Of a stretch of 12,270 nt of DNA, positions 1 through 6,128 are shown one piece after another. Made by a program: the position numbers and the translations under genes. Location of the stretch: the NCBI GenBank assembly GCA_964573145.1, contig CAZNIM010000022.1:1-12270 (forward strand), in the 5' to 3' direction. Origin of the DNA: PWPS01 sp964573145. GTDB lineage: Bacteria > Patescibacteriota > Minisyncoccia > Minisyncoccales > PWPS01. The notes under the pieces are model-generated. The model was not told where the DNA came from and ran no database searches. It saw only the letters and a program-made list of their open reading frames with translations. Position 1 is the first letter of the stretch. Every line of letters begins with the position of its first letter.

Positions 1-2
1 TG

Positions 3-86
3 CTAAATCGATTCCGCGGAGTTCTTAAAACAACAACTCTTCGTTCAGGAAAAAAGCGCTTAAATTATTTTGAATCCAATTTTTAG
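3..86 (+). CDS. C-terminal tail of an unidentified plus-strand gene (partial)
   Basis: An open frame runs in from the left edge and stops at TAG (84-86), giving 27 residues that begin LNRFRGV and end NYFESNF. It is the only frame here that stays open from the edge to a point just before the terminator at 91-121. That gives a convergent arrangement with the minus-strand gene at 134-319. The LNRFRGV segment faintly resembles the C-terminal end of IS1595-type transposases, but the rest does not, and 27 residues are too few to assign a family. It could equally be a chance frame or a frameshifted remnant. Confidence 0.3.
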   Translation, partial: LNRFRGVLKTTTLRSGKKRLNYFESNF

Positions 87-90
87 GCAA

Positions 91-121
91 ATAAAAAAGA
101 GGGGTGGTTTACCCCTCTCTT
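91..121 (-). terminator. Intrinsic terminator of the gene at 134-319
   Basis: Read on the minus strand, an AGAGGGGT/ACCCCTCT stem with a short loop is followed by six T. It lies about 13 nt after the stop codon of the upstream minus-strand gene. The plus-strand T-tail is weak, so termination is mainly in the minus direction. Confidence 0.75.
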
Positions 122-133
122 AATCTCTGCTTT

Positions 134-319
134 TTATTTTGCCTCCTCCTTCCAGCCGGCTTTGTACGCCTCACGCTCTGCTTTTGATGCGTTCTTAGGA
201 GGGTTGTAATTCGGAGTGCTTAACATAATCATGTCTATAATATCCAGATTCCTATTTTTAGCCTTTCTTCCATCTCTCTTACCTCTATAATATTCACTTT
301 CAGGATCTCTTTTAGACAT
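134..319 (-). CDS. Small basic hypothetical protein (61 aa)
   Basis: No function is recognised. The protein is charged and hydrophilic, with no membrane segment or signal. It carries two Gly/aromatic segments, YYRGKRDGRKA near residues 10-20 and AYKAGWKEEAK at the C-terminus, joined by a Pro/Asn-rich linker (NYNPP). The start was chosen from the SD. AAGGAGG lies 8 nt before the ATG at 319, whereas a possible GTG three codons upstream overlaps the SD itself and is rejected. The gene has its own near-consensus promoter (343-371) and terminator (91-121), so it is monocistronic and probably well expressed. The next gene upstream (426-680) has the same layout, but the two proteins show no similarity. 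Being a real gene is well supported; the role is unknown. Confidence 0.75.
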   Translation of the reverse strand: MSKRDPESEYYRGKRDGRKAKNRNLDIIDMIMLSTPNYNPPKNASKAEREAYKAGWKEEAK

Positions 320-342
320 CAATTTCACCTCCTTTCTATTAA

Positions 343-371
343 TTTATAAAGTAGAAATAGATTATTGTCAA
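343..371 (-). promoter_or_regulatory. Sigma70-type promoter of the gene at 134-319
   Basis: The minus strand reads TTGACA (366-371), a 17-nt spacer, then TATAAA (343-348). The -10 is about 23 nt upstream of the ATG. This is perfect at -35 and one base off consensus at -10. Confidence 0.75.
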
Positions 372-389
372 ACATAAATTTTAATTAAA

Positions 390-421
390 AATAAAAGAGG
401 GGTAGTTTGACTACCCCTCTG
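390..421 (-). terminator. Intrinsic terminator of the gene at 426-680
   Basis: Minus strand: an 11-bp perfect stem, AGAGGGGTAGT/ACTACCCCTCT, with a three- to four-base loop, followed by TTTATTTT. It starts 5 nt after the stop codon. Confidence 0.82.
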
Positions 422-425
422 CTTT

Positions 426-680
426 TTATACGCTTGGGTAAAGAAGAAACCTACCACCTTTTAATAGATTTCTCTCACCCTCTTTCAGTTTAAACTCCTC
501 TCCCCGAACCATAACCTTAACCTTGGAAATATGGAACGGAGGAGAGCAGTAGAGCTTAAAATCTTCAATATTTTCGCCACTTACATACTGATAAATAGCG
601 AGAAGCCCTCTCCAGGACTCCTCAATTTCATATACCCCGTATTCATTCCCCTCTTCCTCTATAACGGGAATCTTAATCAT
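426..680 (-). CDS. Small hypothetical protein (84 aa)
   Basis: No family is recognised. The sequence is soluble, acidic in its N-terminal half (IPVIEEEGNEYGVYEIEESW) and appears mostly beta-stranded. Aromatic residues are frequent, a CSPPF segment lies mid-protein, and the C-terminus (KGGRFLLYPSV) is basic then hydrophobic. The start is the ATG at 680, because GGAGGTG lies 7 nt before it. Upstream in-frame TTG codons overlap or precede that SD and are rejected. The gene sits alone between a consensus promoter (757-784) and a strong terminator (390-421). Its roughly 75-nt leader carries a second, separate SD followed by an in-frame ATG-TAG start-stop pair, which is unusual and may regulate initiation. 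Function unknown. Confidence 0.75.
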   Translation of the reverse strand: MIKIPVIEEEGNEYGVYEIEESWRGLLAIYQYVSGENIEDFKLYCSPPFHISKVKVMVRGEEFKLKEGERNLLKGGRFLLYPSV

Positions 681-704
681 TGCTTTCACCTCCAATTTCA
701 AATT

Positions 705-726
705 CTACATCTTCCCCGCAACCTCC
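705..726 (-). promoter_or_regulatory. Second SD plus ATG-TAG start-stop codon pair in the leader
   Basis: Minus strand: AAAGGAGG (core 722-726), an 11-nt gap, then ATG (708-710) directly followed by TAG (705-707). Both codons are in the frame of the gene at 426-680, whose own SD and ATG lie about 20 nt further on. Such a minimal ORF could trap ribosomes or feed re-initiation. It could also be an old start that lost its second codon. Confidence 0.4.
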
Positions 727-756
727 TTTATTGTTAAAGAACCCTTCACTGTTTAC

Positions 757-784
757 ATTATAACACTTATTCTTTTTTTGTCAA
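757..784 (-). promoter_or_regulatory. Consensus promoter of the gene at 426-680
   Basis: Minus strand: TTGACA (779-784), a 16-nt spacer, TATAAT (757-762). Both boxes match the sigma70 consensus perfectly. The leader is about 70 nt. Confidence 0.82.
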
Positions 785-796
785 ATAATACGCCAA

Positions 797-824
797 AATA
801 AAAAGAGAGGTGCTTGCTCCTCTC
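797..824 (-). terminator. Intrinsic terminator after the HAD phosphatase gene
   Basis: Minus strand: GAGAGG/CCTCTC outer stem with an inner GC/GC pair, followed by TTTTTATTTT. It lies about 15 nt after the stop codon at 840. Confidence 0.72.
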
Positions 825-839
825 ACAGCCTTCGCCTTT

Positions 840-1478
840 TTATTTTTCTTTTTCTTTGAGGCTTTCTTTTATTATAAAGTCATAAATTTCAAAAGGGTCG
901 GAAACTATTTTATCCGGTTCGGCTTTTAAAAGAGCATCTTCTCCAAAAAGTCCCCAATCGACAGCCACCGTTTTTGTTTTTGCCATTTTACCGGCCATTA
1001 TATCGCTTGGCTGATCACCGACCACCAGAGTCTCTTCTTTTGTCAATCGATGTTTTTTAATTATCTTTTTAATTTTTCTATGCTTTTTTAAAAATATGGA
1101 TGTATCATAAACCCCGGAAAAAATATCGATTTGATGCTCTTTTAGAAATCTCTCAACTGTCTTCTTTTTATTATGAGTCAATATCGTCAAAATAAAGCCT
1201 TCTTTTTTTAATTTCTTGACCAGAGTCTCCGTGCCGGGAAAAAATTTAACTTCCCCTATCCTTTGATACATATCTTCCTGTAAATCCGATATTATGCTTG
1301 GCATCTTAAAATAAGAAACACCCGCATCGGCCAACGTCTTTACTAAACCTTTTTTCTTAATGCTTTCAATGCTTTCCACATCGAATTCGAATTCATCGAA
1401 CTTTTCTTTTGCCAATTTTAAAACCAAAGAGTTAGTATCGGCCAAAGTTCCGTCAAAGTCAAAAATAATTAACTTCAT
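840..1478 (-). CDS. HAD-superfamily phosphatase, phosphoglycolate phosphatase-like
   Basis: This is a cytoplasmic Mg-dependent phosphohydrolase of the HAD superfamily, subfamily I, with a helical cap between motifs I and II. Motif I is FDFDGT (nucleophile D7, acid/base D9). Motif II is ILTHN with T101. The motif III lysine is probably K132. Motif IV is VGDQPSDI with D155 and D159. Length (212 aa) fits PGP/PpaX-type enzymes; the substrate cannot be read from sequence. The ATG lies 11 nt after the stop of the PspC gene and has no SD, so expression is probably coupled to that gene as the second cistron. The C-terminus is Lys/Glu-rich (KESLKEKEK). The family is sure. A specific gene name is not justified. 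Confidence 0.92.
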   Translation of the reverse strand: MKLIIFDFDGTLADTNSLVLKLAKEKFDEFEFDVESIESIKKKGLVKTLADAGVSYFKMPSIISDLQEDMYQRIGEVKFFPGTETLVKKLKKEGFILTILTHNKKKTVERFLKEHQIDIFSGVYDTSIFLKKHRKIKKIIKKHRLTKEETLVVGDQPSDIMAGKMAKTKTVAVDWGLFGEDALLKAEPDKIVSDPFEIYDFIIKESLKEKEK

Positions 1479-1489
1479 AAAAAAATTTA

Positions 1490-2254
1490 CTATTTTTCAG
1501 CTTCAAAATAATTTTGAGCTCTCTCTTTTAGTCTGTCTTCCATATCCTCAAGAACTTCTTCTTTTTGCGATTGAAAGTTAAAAACTAAACCGTGAAGAGG
1601 TTCCGGGAAATTATCTCTAATCTCTCGGTCATACTTATTTTGAATATCCGGAATCCAGTAACCTCTGGGTCCCTGACTGTCAAAATTGATAATTGCCGGA
1701 GTTGAAATTGAATTTGCCTGACTTAAATTATCACCCCCCGGATAGTAATAAAACTCGGCCAGATAAAGCCAGGTGAAAAGATCATCTTCAATCATCTCTA
1801 TCGGATAATAGTCGGCAAATATTCTTCCGTCAAAACTCGGTTCCAAAATTTCATCCTCTAAAAAATAAACCAAATCCTCATTTCTTTCTCCCGTTTCGTA
1901 ATAATAATCAAAGACTTGGTGACTAACATCAACCGTAACCGAATCGGTTCTGAAGCTAAAAGCCACAAACCCCAACAAGGGTATTAAAGCTAAAGAGAGA
2001 AGAAAGAAAAGAAGCCAAAAGGCCCCTTTTTTATAAAAAGATTTTTGTCGATACTCTTCAAGCCCTTCCTTTGAGCGAGGAATTATTATGATTGAAATGA
2101 GATAAATAAAGAGAAAAGGGAAAAACCCACTAAAGAGAAGGATAAAAACCCCGGCTATTCTGAAAACATTGGGGTCAACGTCCAAATACTCTCCCAGTCC
2201 TCCGAAAAAACCGGCGAATACTATATTCTTATTACTTCTGGTTAATCTTTTCAT
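1490..2254 (-). CDS. PspC-domain membrane protein with an extracytoplasmic C-terminal domain
   Basis: Residues 1-60 are a PspC domain: a basic start (KRLTRSNKN), the hallmark AGFFGGLGEYLDVDPNVFRI, then a long membrane helix (about 34-59) ending IIPR. A second membrane helix lies at about 79-101. Residues 102-254 form an acidic, Tyr-rich region with no recognised domain. The N-terminal half is typical of the phage-shock family, which senses or stabilises the cytoplasmic membrane. The C-terminal part probably lies outside the membrane if the first loop is cytoplasmic, and is specific to this protein. The gene is first in a two-gene unit with the HAD phosphatase. It has a good promoter (2285-2312) but no clear SD, with a leader of only about 25 nt. 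Function beyond envelope stress is inference. Confidence 0.9.
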   Translation of the reverse strand: MKRLTRSNKNIVFAGFFGGLGEYLDVDPNVFRIAGVFILLFSGFFPFLFIYLISIIIIPRSKEGLEEYRQKSFYKKGAFWLLFFLLSLALIPLLGFVAFSFRTDSVTVDVSHQVFDYYYETGERNEDLVYFLEDEILEPSFDGRIFADYYPIEMIEDDLFTWLYLAEFYYYPGGDNLSQANSISTPAIINFDSQGPRGYWIPDIQNKYDREIRDNFPEPLHGLVFNFQSQKEEVLEDMEDRLKERAQNYFEAEK

Positions 2255-2284
2255 ATTTTTATATTATCGATAAAACTCTGGTTA

Positions 2285-2312
2285 ATTATATACTTTAAAT
2301 TTTATAATTCAA
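2285..2312 (-). promoter_or_regulatory. Promoter of the PspC-HAD operon
   Basis: Minus strand: TTGAAT (2307-2312), a 16-nt spacer, TATAAT (2285-2290). It begins directly after the T-tail of the pullulanase terminator, so the two transcription units abut. Confidence 0.75.
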
Positions 2313-2341
2313 TTAAAAAGGGCAATTTTAATTGCCCTTTA
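2313..2341 (-). terminator. Terminator of the pullulanase gene, overlapping its stop codon
   Basis: A 10-bp perfect stem, AAAGGGCAAT/ATTGCCCTTT, with a four-base loop and a T-rich tail on the minus strand. The TAA stop of the pullulanase (2339-2341) overlaps the first bases of the stem. The plus strand also has a T-run, so weak bidirectional action is possible. Confidence 0.75.
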
Positions 2342-4210
2342 TTTTTCTTCCAAACTCCTCAAAACCATAGCTGATATGGGAGGAATTTTTACTTCTTCCG
2401 CTTCGAAAGAATTGAAAACCTCCGTTCCGGATCTTCTATCGTCAACAACTATTCCCATCCGGCGTTTTTTACCGAAATAATACTGAAACCACCGGTTCGT
2501 AAAATTGTAAAAGACAAAAATTTCTTTCCAAGAGTCCTCGTTGGCATGATCGATCAATTTATAAGCTACAACCCCGGAATCCGTATTTAAAAATATAAGA
2601 TGCTTTCGTATATCTTCAACTCTTTTCATTCTGAAAGCGGGATGATTTCTGCGTAATTTTATTAGTCCTTGATAATACTTGAATGTCTCCTTGTATCTTT
2701 TTTTTCTTTCCCACTTCAGCTGATTGAAATGATCTCCGGCATTATAGCTGTTTCCGTGCATGTGTTTGGTGCGTAAAAACTCTTCTCCTCCCTGAATGAA
2801 AGGAACACCTTGTGAAGTCAGGATAACCGCCTTTATCAGTCGATGAAGTTTAATCTTTTCCCACTCTCCCAAGAAGGGATGAATTGAGGATATCTTATCC
2901 CATAACGTTAAATTATCATGGCAGCTGGCATAGTTGATACTTTCTTCCGGTTTTTCCGCAAAGCTTCTAATGTCATGACAATAATCGATAGCGCCGACTA
3001 TTCCCTTTTTAATCTCCATTTCTTTATTGTAACCACCGGCCAATCCGCTTCCGACGGCGTCACGAAAATCATCATTGAATATGGCGATTCCCGTTCCTCT
3101 TTGAGACCCCTTGTTCATCTGATTGCAAGGAGGTATCTGCGGAGTAAGTGCCGCCCAGGGCTCTCCATAGACTATTATCGACGGAGAAATTTCTTTCAGT
3201 GCTCTTTTCACCTCTTTCATCGTTTCTCTGTCTATAAGCGCCATCAGGTCGAATCTGAATCCGTCAATGTGATATTCCTCGGCCCAATAACGAACCGAAT
3301 CAACAATAAACTTCCTGACCATCGGTCTTTCGGTAGCCACTTCATTTCCACAGCCTGACCCGTTGGCGAAAAAACCGTTTATCCGTCTATGAAAATAACC
3401 CGGCTCCATTTTTTCAAAGGAAGACTCTCCTCCGTAATAGGTGTGATTATAGGCTACATCCATGATTACTCCGATATCATTTTCATGAAGAGCTTGAACC
3501 ATTAACTTGAACTCTTTTATTCTACTGTCATCAGCCGGATTGCCGGCGTAAGACCCTTCCGGAACGTTGTAATAATACGGGTCGTACCCCCAGTTATAAC
3601 CGGCTCCGTTATCGGAAACGGTGGCGAAATCGAAGACGGGAAGTAAGTGAACATGAGTAATCCCCAATTCTCTCAAGTGGTCAATTCCGGTTTTTGCTCC
3701 GGTACTACTTCTTGTTCCTTTTTCAGTAAAGGCGAGATATTTCCCTTTATTGACAATTCCCGATTCCGGAGAAGAAGAAAAGTCTCTAACGTGAAGCTCA
3801 TAAATTACGGCTTCCAATATATCGGATATATTCTTCCTTTTATCGTTTTCCCAATCTTCGGGATCGGTATTTTTAAGATTGACTATCAATCCTTTTTTAC
3901 TGTCCGTTCCGACCGCTTTGGCGTAAGGATCGACTATTTCCACTATCTCCTCTTGCCGTTGAATTCTGAAAAGGTAATAAAAACCTTCAAAATCACCTTT
4001 AACTTCTCCCAGCCAGGTTCCTCCGACATCTCTTTCTAAATCAATCTCTTTGACCGGTGAAGAATCTTCTTCATTTTTAAATAGTAAAAATTGAACGACT
4101 TCAGCTGTCGGTGACCATATTCTAAATCTTATCTTTTCCGAAAAGTAAGTGACTCCCAAATCATCACCATGGTACTCATCTGCAACGGGAATTCGAACGG
4201 CTTCCTGCAT
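2339..4210 (-). CDS. pulA: Type I pullulanase (glycogen/pullulan debranching enzyme, GH13)
   Basis: The enzyme hydrolyses alpha-1,6 branch linkages in pullulan, glycogen or starch dextrins. An N-terminal CBM48-like beta domain (about 18-110) precedes the GH13 barrel. The diagnostic type I pullulanase motif YNWGYDP is at 205-211. The conserved GH13 regions are DVAYNH (251-256), GFRFDLM with nucleophile D321, YGEPW with acid/base E350, and SCHDN (429-433) with the transition-state His/Asp. A C-terminal beta domain completes it. The 623 aa suit a short, single-CBM48 cytoplasmic form; there is no signal peptide or lipobox. The ATG at 4210 has a strong SD (AAAGGAGGAG) 6 nt upstream. It stands alone, with no glycogen genes beside it. 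A terminator and mini-ORF lie upstream (4283-4370), so expression may be attenuated. All catalytic residues are present. Confidence 0.96.
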   Translation of the reverse strand: MQEAVRIPVADEYHGDDLGVTYFSEKIRFRIWSPTAEVVQFLLFKNEEDSSPVKEIDLERDVGGTWLGEVKGDFEGFYYLFRIQRQEEIVEIVDPYAKAVGTDSKKGLIVNLKNTDPEDWENDKRKNISDILEAVIYELHVRDFSSSPESGIVNKGKYLAFTEKGTRSSTGAKTGIDHLRELGITHVHLLPVFDFATVSDNGAGYNWGYDPYYYNVPEGSYAGNPADDSRIKEFKLMVQALHENDIGVIMDVAYNHTYYGGESSFEKMEPGYFHRRINGFFANGSGCGNEVATERPMVRKFIVDSVRYWAEEYHIDGFRFDLMALIDRETMKEVKRALKEISPSIIVYGEPWAALTPQIPPCNQMNKGSQRGTGIAIFNDDFRDAVGSGLAGGYNKEMEIKKGIVGAIDYCHDIRSFAEKPEESINYASCHDNLTLWDKISSIHPFLGEWEKIKLHRLIKAVILTSQGVPFIQGGEEFLRTKHMHGNSYNAGDHFNQLKWERKKRYKETFKYYQGLIKLRRNHPAFRMKRVEDIRKHLIFLNTDSGVVAYKLIDHANEDSWKEIFVFYNFTNRWFQYYFGKKRRMGIVVDDRRSGTEVFNSFEAEEVKIPPISAMVLRSLEEK

Positions 4211-4250
4211 CTTTTTCTCCTCCTTTCTTTTTCGGCTTCAAATCTTTCGA

Positions 4251-4280
4251 ATATTAACTTTTAAAAGTGCTTAACGGCAA
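4251..4280 (-). promoter_or_regulatory. Weak candidate promoter of pulA downstream of the terminator
   Basis: Minus strand: TTGCCG (4275-4280), an 18-nt spacer, TAATAT (4251-4256); each box matches 4 of 6 consensus bases. If functional, pulA is transcribed independently of the promoter at 4377-4406. If not, pulA depends on read-through of the terminator at 4283-4304. Confidence 0.3.
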
Positions 4281-4282
4281 AC

Positions 4283-4304
4283 AAAAAAACCCGGAAACCG
4301 GGCT
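4283..4304 (-). terminator. Intrinsic terminator between the mini-ORF and pulA
   Basis: Minus strand: CCCGG-TTT-CCGGG stem followed by seven T. It starts directly after the TAG of the 21-codon ORF, 70 nt upstream of pulA. It ends a short RNA or acts as an attenuator for pulA. Confidence 0.82.
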
Positions 4305-4370
4305 CTACTCTTTTTCTCCGATTAAAATCGAAGTTATCCTTTTTTCTTTCATTTTCATCTTTGTCGTCAT
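4305..4370 (-). CDS. Possible leaderless 21-aa mini-ORF ahead of pulA
   Basis: The ATG (4368-4370) lies 6 nt after a -10-like TATTAT, so transcription would begin at or next to the start codon. There is no SD. The peptide begins MTTKMKMKEKR, ends LIGEKE and is strongly basic. Its TAG stop abuts the terminator hairpin, so a ribosome finishing translation would cover the stem. This may be a regulatory leader peptide, a microprotein, or just an open frame within a short RNA. Confidence 0.33.
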   Translation of the reverse strand: MTTKMKMKEKRITSILIGEKE

Positions 4371-4376
4371 TATTTG

Positions 4377-4406
4377 ATAATACTACAAAACGATTATCTT
4401 TTACAA
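4377..4406 (-). promoter_or_regulatory. Candidate promoter upstream of the mini-ORF/pulA
   Basis: Minus strand: TTGTAA (4401-4406), an 18-nt spacer, TATTAT (4377-4382). It lies directly downstream of the hairpin at 4411-4437 that closes the preceding transcription unit. Confidence 0.5.
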
Positions 4407-4410
4407 GCTT

Positions 4411-4437
4411 AAAGCCCCGTCTTTACGGGGCCTTTTT
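4411..4437. terminator. Terminator hairpin after the HExxH gene
   Basis: A perfect GGCCCCGT/ACGGGGC(C) stem with loop AAAG, beginning 5 nt after the TAA at 4443-4445. The T-run is TTT then AA on the minus strand and five T on the plus strand. It is therefore symmetrical but only moderate in the direction of the gene. Confidence 0.65.
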
Positions 4438-4442
4438 ATCAG

Positions 4443-5186
4443 TTAGAAAGAAGTATCCAGCCAAGGCTGGTTGAATATGTCGATTAAGATATTTATCATT
4501 TCCGGATCGGCATCCATATCTTCAAGTTTATCAAAAAGATTAAAATAATATCTTCTGTACATCAGCCATCGAGTCTCCCTCATTCTCTCCGAGATATTAA
4601 ACTTGTTATTGCGTATAAAGTGCAATTCCTCACCGATCGCCAAAAGTTCCAATATATCTCTTTTAATACCTCTTCTTATCGCCTCCTCAAAATTATCGAT
4701 CTTGACACCGTACAGCTCCTCATTAAAGAGGTCTTTCCATTTCAATTCATAGTGACGTTTCTCCCATCTTTTTGAAAAAAGATAATCTTTTTCTTCGGTA
4801 ATTATCTTTTGTCTGTTTAGCGCCCGAGCATGATTGAATTCATGAATAAGGGATAATAAAAAATCATCTTCGTTAAACTCTTCAAAGACCAGCGGATAAG
4901 CATTCAAAGTAATCGGAATATCAACGAGTCCTTTTTTTTCCGGATTTTCAAGTGGCAAATAACTGATGCTCATCAACCAATTCTCATCACCATTTTCCAA
5001 ATAGCGAAAAGCGACTATCTGATAAGGGGTCTCATATCCCATCTTATCGAGCTGTTTTACTTGGACGGCAAGATAATTTTGTCTAAAGAGTGGATACTCG
5101 GCAAGATTCTCTACAAGAATGGTTTTTTCAAGAGAAAAAAAGATCAAAGTAAAGATGATCAGAAAAATAATCACTAATCTTTTCAA
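4443..5186 (-). CDS. Membrane-anchored putative zinc metalloprotease (HExxH, 247 aa)
   Basis: An N-terminal hydrophobic segment (residues about 4-19, after MKR) acts as a signal anchor, putting the rest outside the membrane. HEFNH at 115-119 in SLIHEFNHARAL is an HExxH zinc motif. It is followed by a Glu-rich helical C-terminal half where a third ligand could lie (E156/E157, or E180 and E186/E187 in DILELLAIGEEL). No named family is recognised. The start is assigned to TTG at 5186, 8 nt after AGGAGG; the GTG three codons upstream overlaps the SD and is less likely. It is a single gene with its own promoter (5219-5246). Protease activity is inferred from the motif alone; a degenerate, non-catalytic member cannot be excluded. 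Confidence 0.8.
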   Translation of the reverse strand: MKRLVIIFLIIFTLIFFSLEKTILVENLAEYPLFRQNYLAVQVKQLDKMGYETPYQIVAFRYLENGDENWLMSISYLPLENPEKKGLVDIPITLNAYPLVFEEFNEDDFLLSLIHEFNHARALNRQKIITEEKDYLFSKRWEKRHYELKWKDLFNEELYGVKIDNFEEAIRRGIKRDILELLAIGEELHFIRNNKFNISERMRETRWLMYRRYYFNLFDKLEDMDADPEMINILIDIFNQPWLDTSF

Positions 5187-5218
5187 CCGACCCACCTCCT
5201 TTTTTAAGGTGCTTTTTT

Positions 5219-5246
5219 ATTATACAACACTTTAATCAAAAAGCAA
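5219..5246 (-). promoter_or_regulatory. Promoter of the HExxH gene
   Basis: Minus strand: TTGCTT (5241-5246), a 16-nt spacer, TATAAT (5219-5224). The -35 overlaps the end of the T-tail of the small-protein array terminator, so the two units are packed without a gap. Confidence 0.65.
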
Positions 5247-5274
5247 AAAAAAGAGGCGGGAACTTTCCCGCCAC
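5243..5274 (-). terminator. Terminator of the small helical-protein array
   Basis: Minus strand: GGCGGGAA/TTCCCGCC 8-bp perfect stem, flanked by an A-T-rich base, then eight T. It follows the last small gene (stop at 5290) and closes the five-gene unit. Confidence 0.87.
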
Positions 5275-5289
5275 AGGCTTAAAAACCGG

Positions 5290-5475
5290 TCAAACTATTG
5301 ACCTTAATCTTTCCTGCATCCTGTCTGCATCTCGCTGAAGCTTTTCCAGCTCTCTTTCCGCAGCTAAGCTGCCGCTGTTTTCCTCAGCAAGGTCGCTTTT
5401 CAGCGTGTCTATCTTGTCATAAATTTTCTTCAGTTCATTCCACTGTTCGGACTCTGCATATTTAGGAAATAGCAT
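5290..5475 (-). CDS. Small helical-hairpin protein, fifth of the array (61 aa)
   Basis: No database family is recognised. The sequence is almost wholly helical and highly charged, with heptad-like hydrophobics in two arms (about 9-30 and 38-60) around a short turn (EENSGSLAAE). This is the pattern of an antiparallel two-helix hairpin. It has no Cys, signal or membrane segment. The ATG at 5475 is preceded by AAAGGGGG with a 7-nt gap. It follows the fourth gene by 22 nt and is the last cistron before the terminator at 5243-5274. Sequence identity to its neighbours is low, but length, turn position and charge pattern match them, so common descent is inferred rather than shown. Function unknown. 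Confidence 0.76.
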   Translation of the reverse strand: MLFPKYAESEQWNELKKIYDKIDTLKSDLAEENSGSLAAERELEKLQRDADRMQERLRSIV

Positions 5476-5497
5476 ATTAATCCCCCTTTTTTAAAGT

Positions 5498-5698
5498 CTA
5501 AAAAACTTTACTTTTATACTCCATTGCATCTCTGAGCTCCTGCCTTGCATTCGACAATTCTCTGATTGTCTCGTTCTTCTTTTCTTCAGTTAGAAATATT
5601 CCGTTATTTATGACGTAATGCAGTCTGGATACACGATTTCGGAGATGATTGATTCTGTCTTGAAGGGTTCTTTCCGGGCTCCCTACTGAACTACTCAT
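5498..5698 (-). CDS. Small helical-hairpin protein, fourth of the array (66 aa)
   Basis: Unrecognised. After a Ser-rich N-terminus (MSSSVGSPE), one helix (about 10-28) leads to a turn, NNGIFLTEE, and a second helix (about 36-58) rich in Glu/Arg with Leu/Ile at heptad spacing. The ATG at 5698 is chosen because GGAGGG lies about 6 nt before it; an upstream TTG in frame precedes the SD and is rejected. The 21 bases around its SD and start differ by one base from those of the unrelated plus-strand gene at 8843-9040. It is co-transcribed with its neighbours (27-nt gap after the third gene, 22 nt before the fifth). Likely role: a protein-protein or coiled-coil module. The partner is unknown. Confidence 0.76.
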   Translation of the reverse strand: MSSSVGSPERTLQDRINHLRNRVSRLHYVINNGIFLTEEKKNETIRELSNARQELRDAMEYKSKVF

Positions 5699-5725
5699 CT
5701 GCAACCCTCCTTTCAATAATTGTTT

Positions 5726-5914
5726 CTATATTACCTCTCTACTCAAGATGGTCAGCTTATCCTGACGCCTTTTGACGCTCCAAAGCTCCATCTTCAAAGC
5801 TTTTCTCTTCTCTTCACAATTACTGCTGGCAAGCATTCTTGCCAAACTCTCTCTTCTTTCTTCCAAGCTATGAAGCTCCTTATTCATCTTCATTTCCGCT
5901 CTCAGTTTAGTCAT
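5726..5914 (-). CDS. Small helical-hairpin protein, third of the array (62 aa)
   Basis: The protein begins MTKLRAEMKM and ends LSREVI, echoing MTNL and LSREIL of the second member. The middle is two charged helices with a turn near SSNCEEK (about 30-36), which holds its single Cys. The start is the ATG at 5914, 7 nt after AAAGGAG; longer in-frame extensions run over the preceding gene and are rejected. Its SD, start and first codons lie in a 48-bp block identical to the junction between the first two genes, so this copy arose by tandem duplication or was homogenised later. No domain, signal or membrane helix is seen. A cytoplasmic coiled-coil protein of unknown role. Confidence 0.8.
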   Translation of the reverse strand: MTKLRAEMKMNKELHSLEERRESLARMLASSNCEEKRKALKMELWSVKRRQDKLTILSREVI

Positions 5915-5954
5915 CTTAATCTCTCCTTTCTTTTTTTGTTTAAAGAATTTCTCT
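5907..5954 (-). repeat. 48-bp perfect direct repeat, copy A
   Basis: Identical to 6121-6168, with the two copies starting 214 bp apart. On the minus strand it spans the last codons of the second gene, its stop, the 25-nt gap with SD AAAGGAGAG, and the first four codons of the third gene apart from the third-codon difference just outside the block. Confidence 0.92.
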
Positions 5955-6128
5955 GGATAAGGACTGCTCTCTGCTGATATCGTCTTCCAAATTACTAATC
6001 TCAATCTTTATCTTTCTCACGTCTTCACTACTGAGACCGCCGCTAACATTTAAGTCTTCTCTTAGAGATCTGATCCTCTTAACTTTTCTTCTAATCCTTT
6101 CTTGAATTTGATTTCGTAAGTTAGTCAT
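5940..6128 (-). CDS. Small helical-hairpin protein, second of the array (62 aa)
   Basis: A clear paralogue of the first gene. The C-terminal halves align without gaps as L-x-E-[DE]-L, GLS in the turn, then NLED-x-x-SREQ-x-L-x-REIL. The first arm (about 5-26) is Arg-rich, the turn is NVSGGLS, and the second arm (about 34-62) is a charged helix, so a two-helix hairpin is expected. No catalytic motif, Cys, signal or membrane helix is present. The ATG at 6128 has AAAGGAG 7 nt upstream, in a block repeated exactly at the next junction. Spore-phosphatase inhibitors of the Spo0E type are of similar size and shape, but their SQELD signature is absent. Function unknown. Confidence 0.85.
   Translation of the reverse strand: MTNLRNQIQERIRRKVKRIRSLREDLNVSGGLSSEDVRKIKIEISNLEDDISREQSLSREIL

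Noticed and set aside
2918..4039. Plus-strand open frames of 130-146 codons
   Set aside because: They are antisense shadows of the pullulanase gene, whose catalytic motifs are intact on the minus strand.
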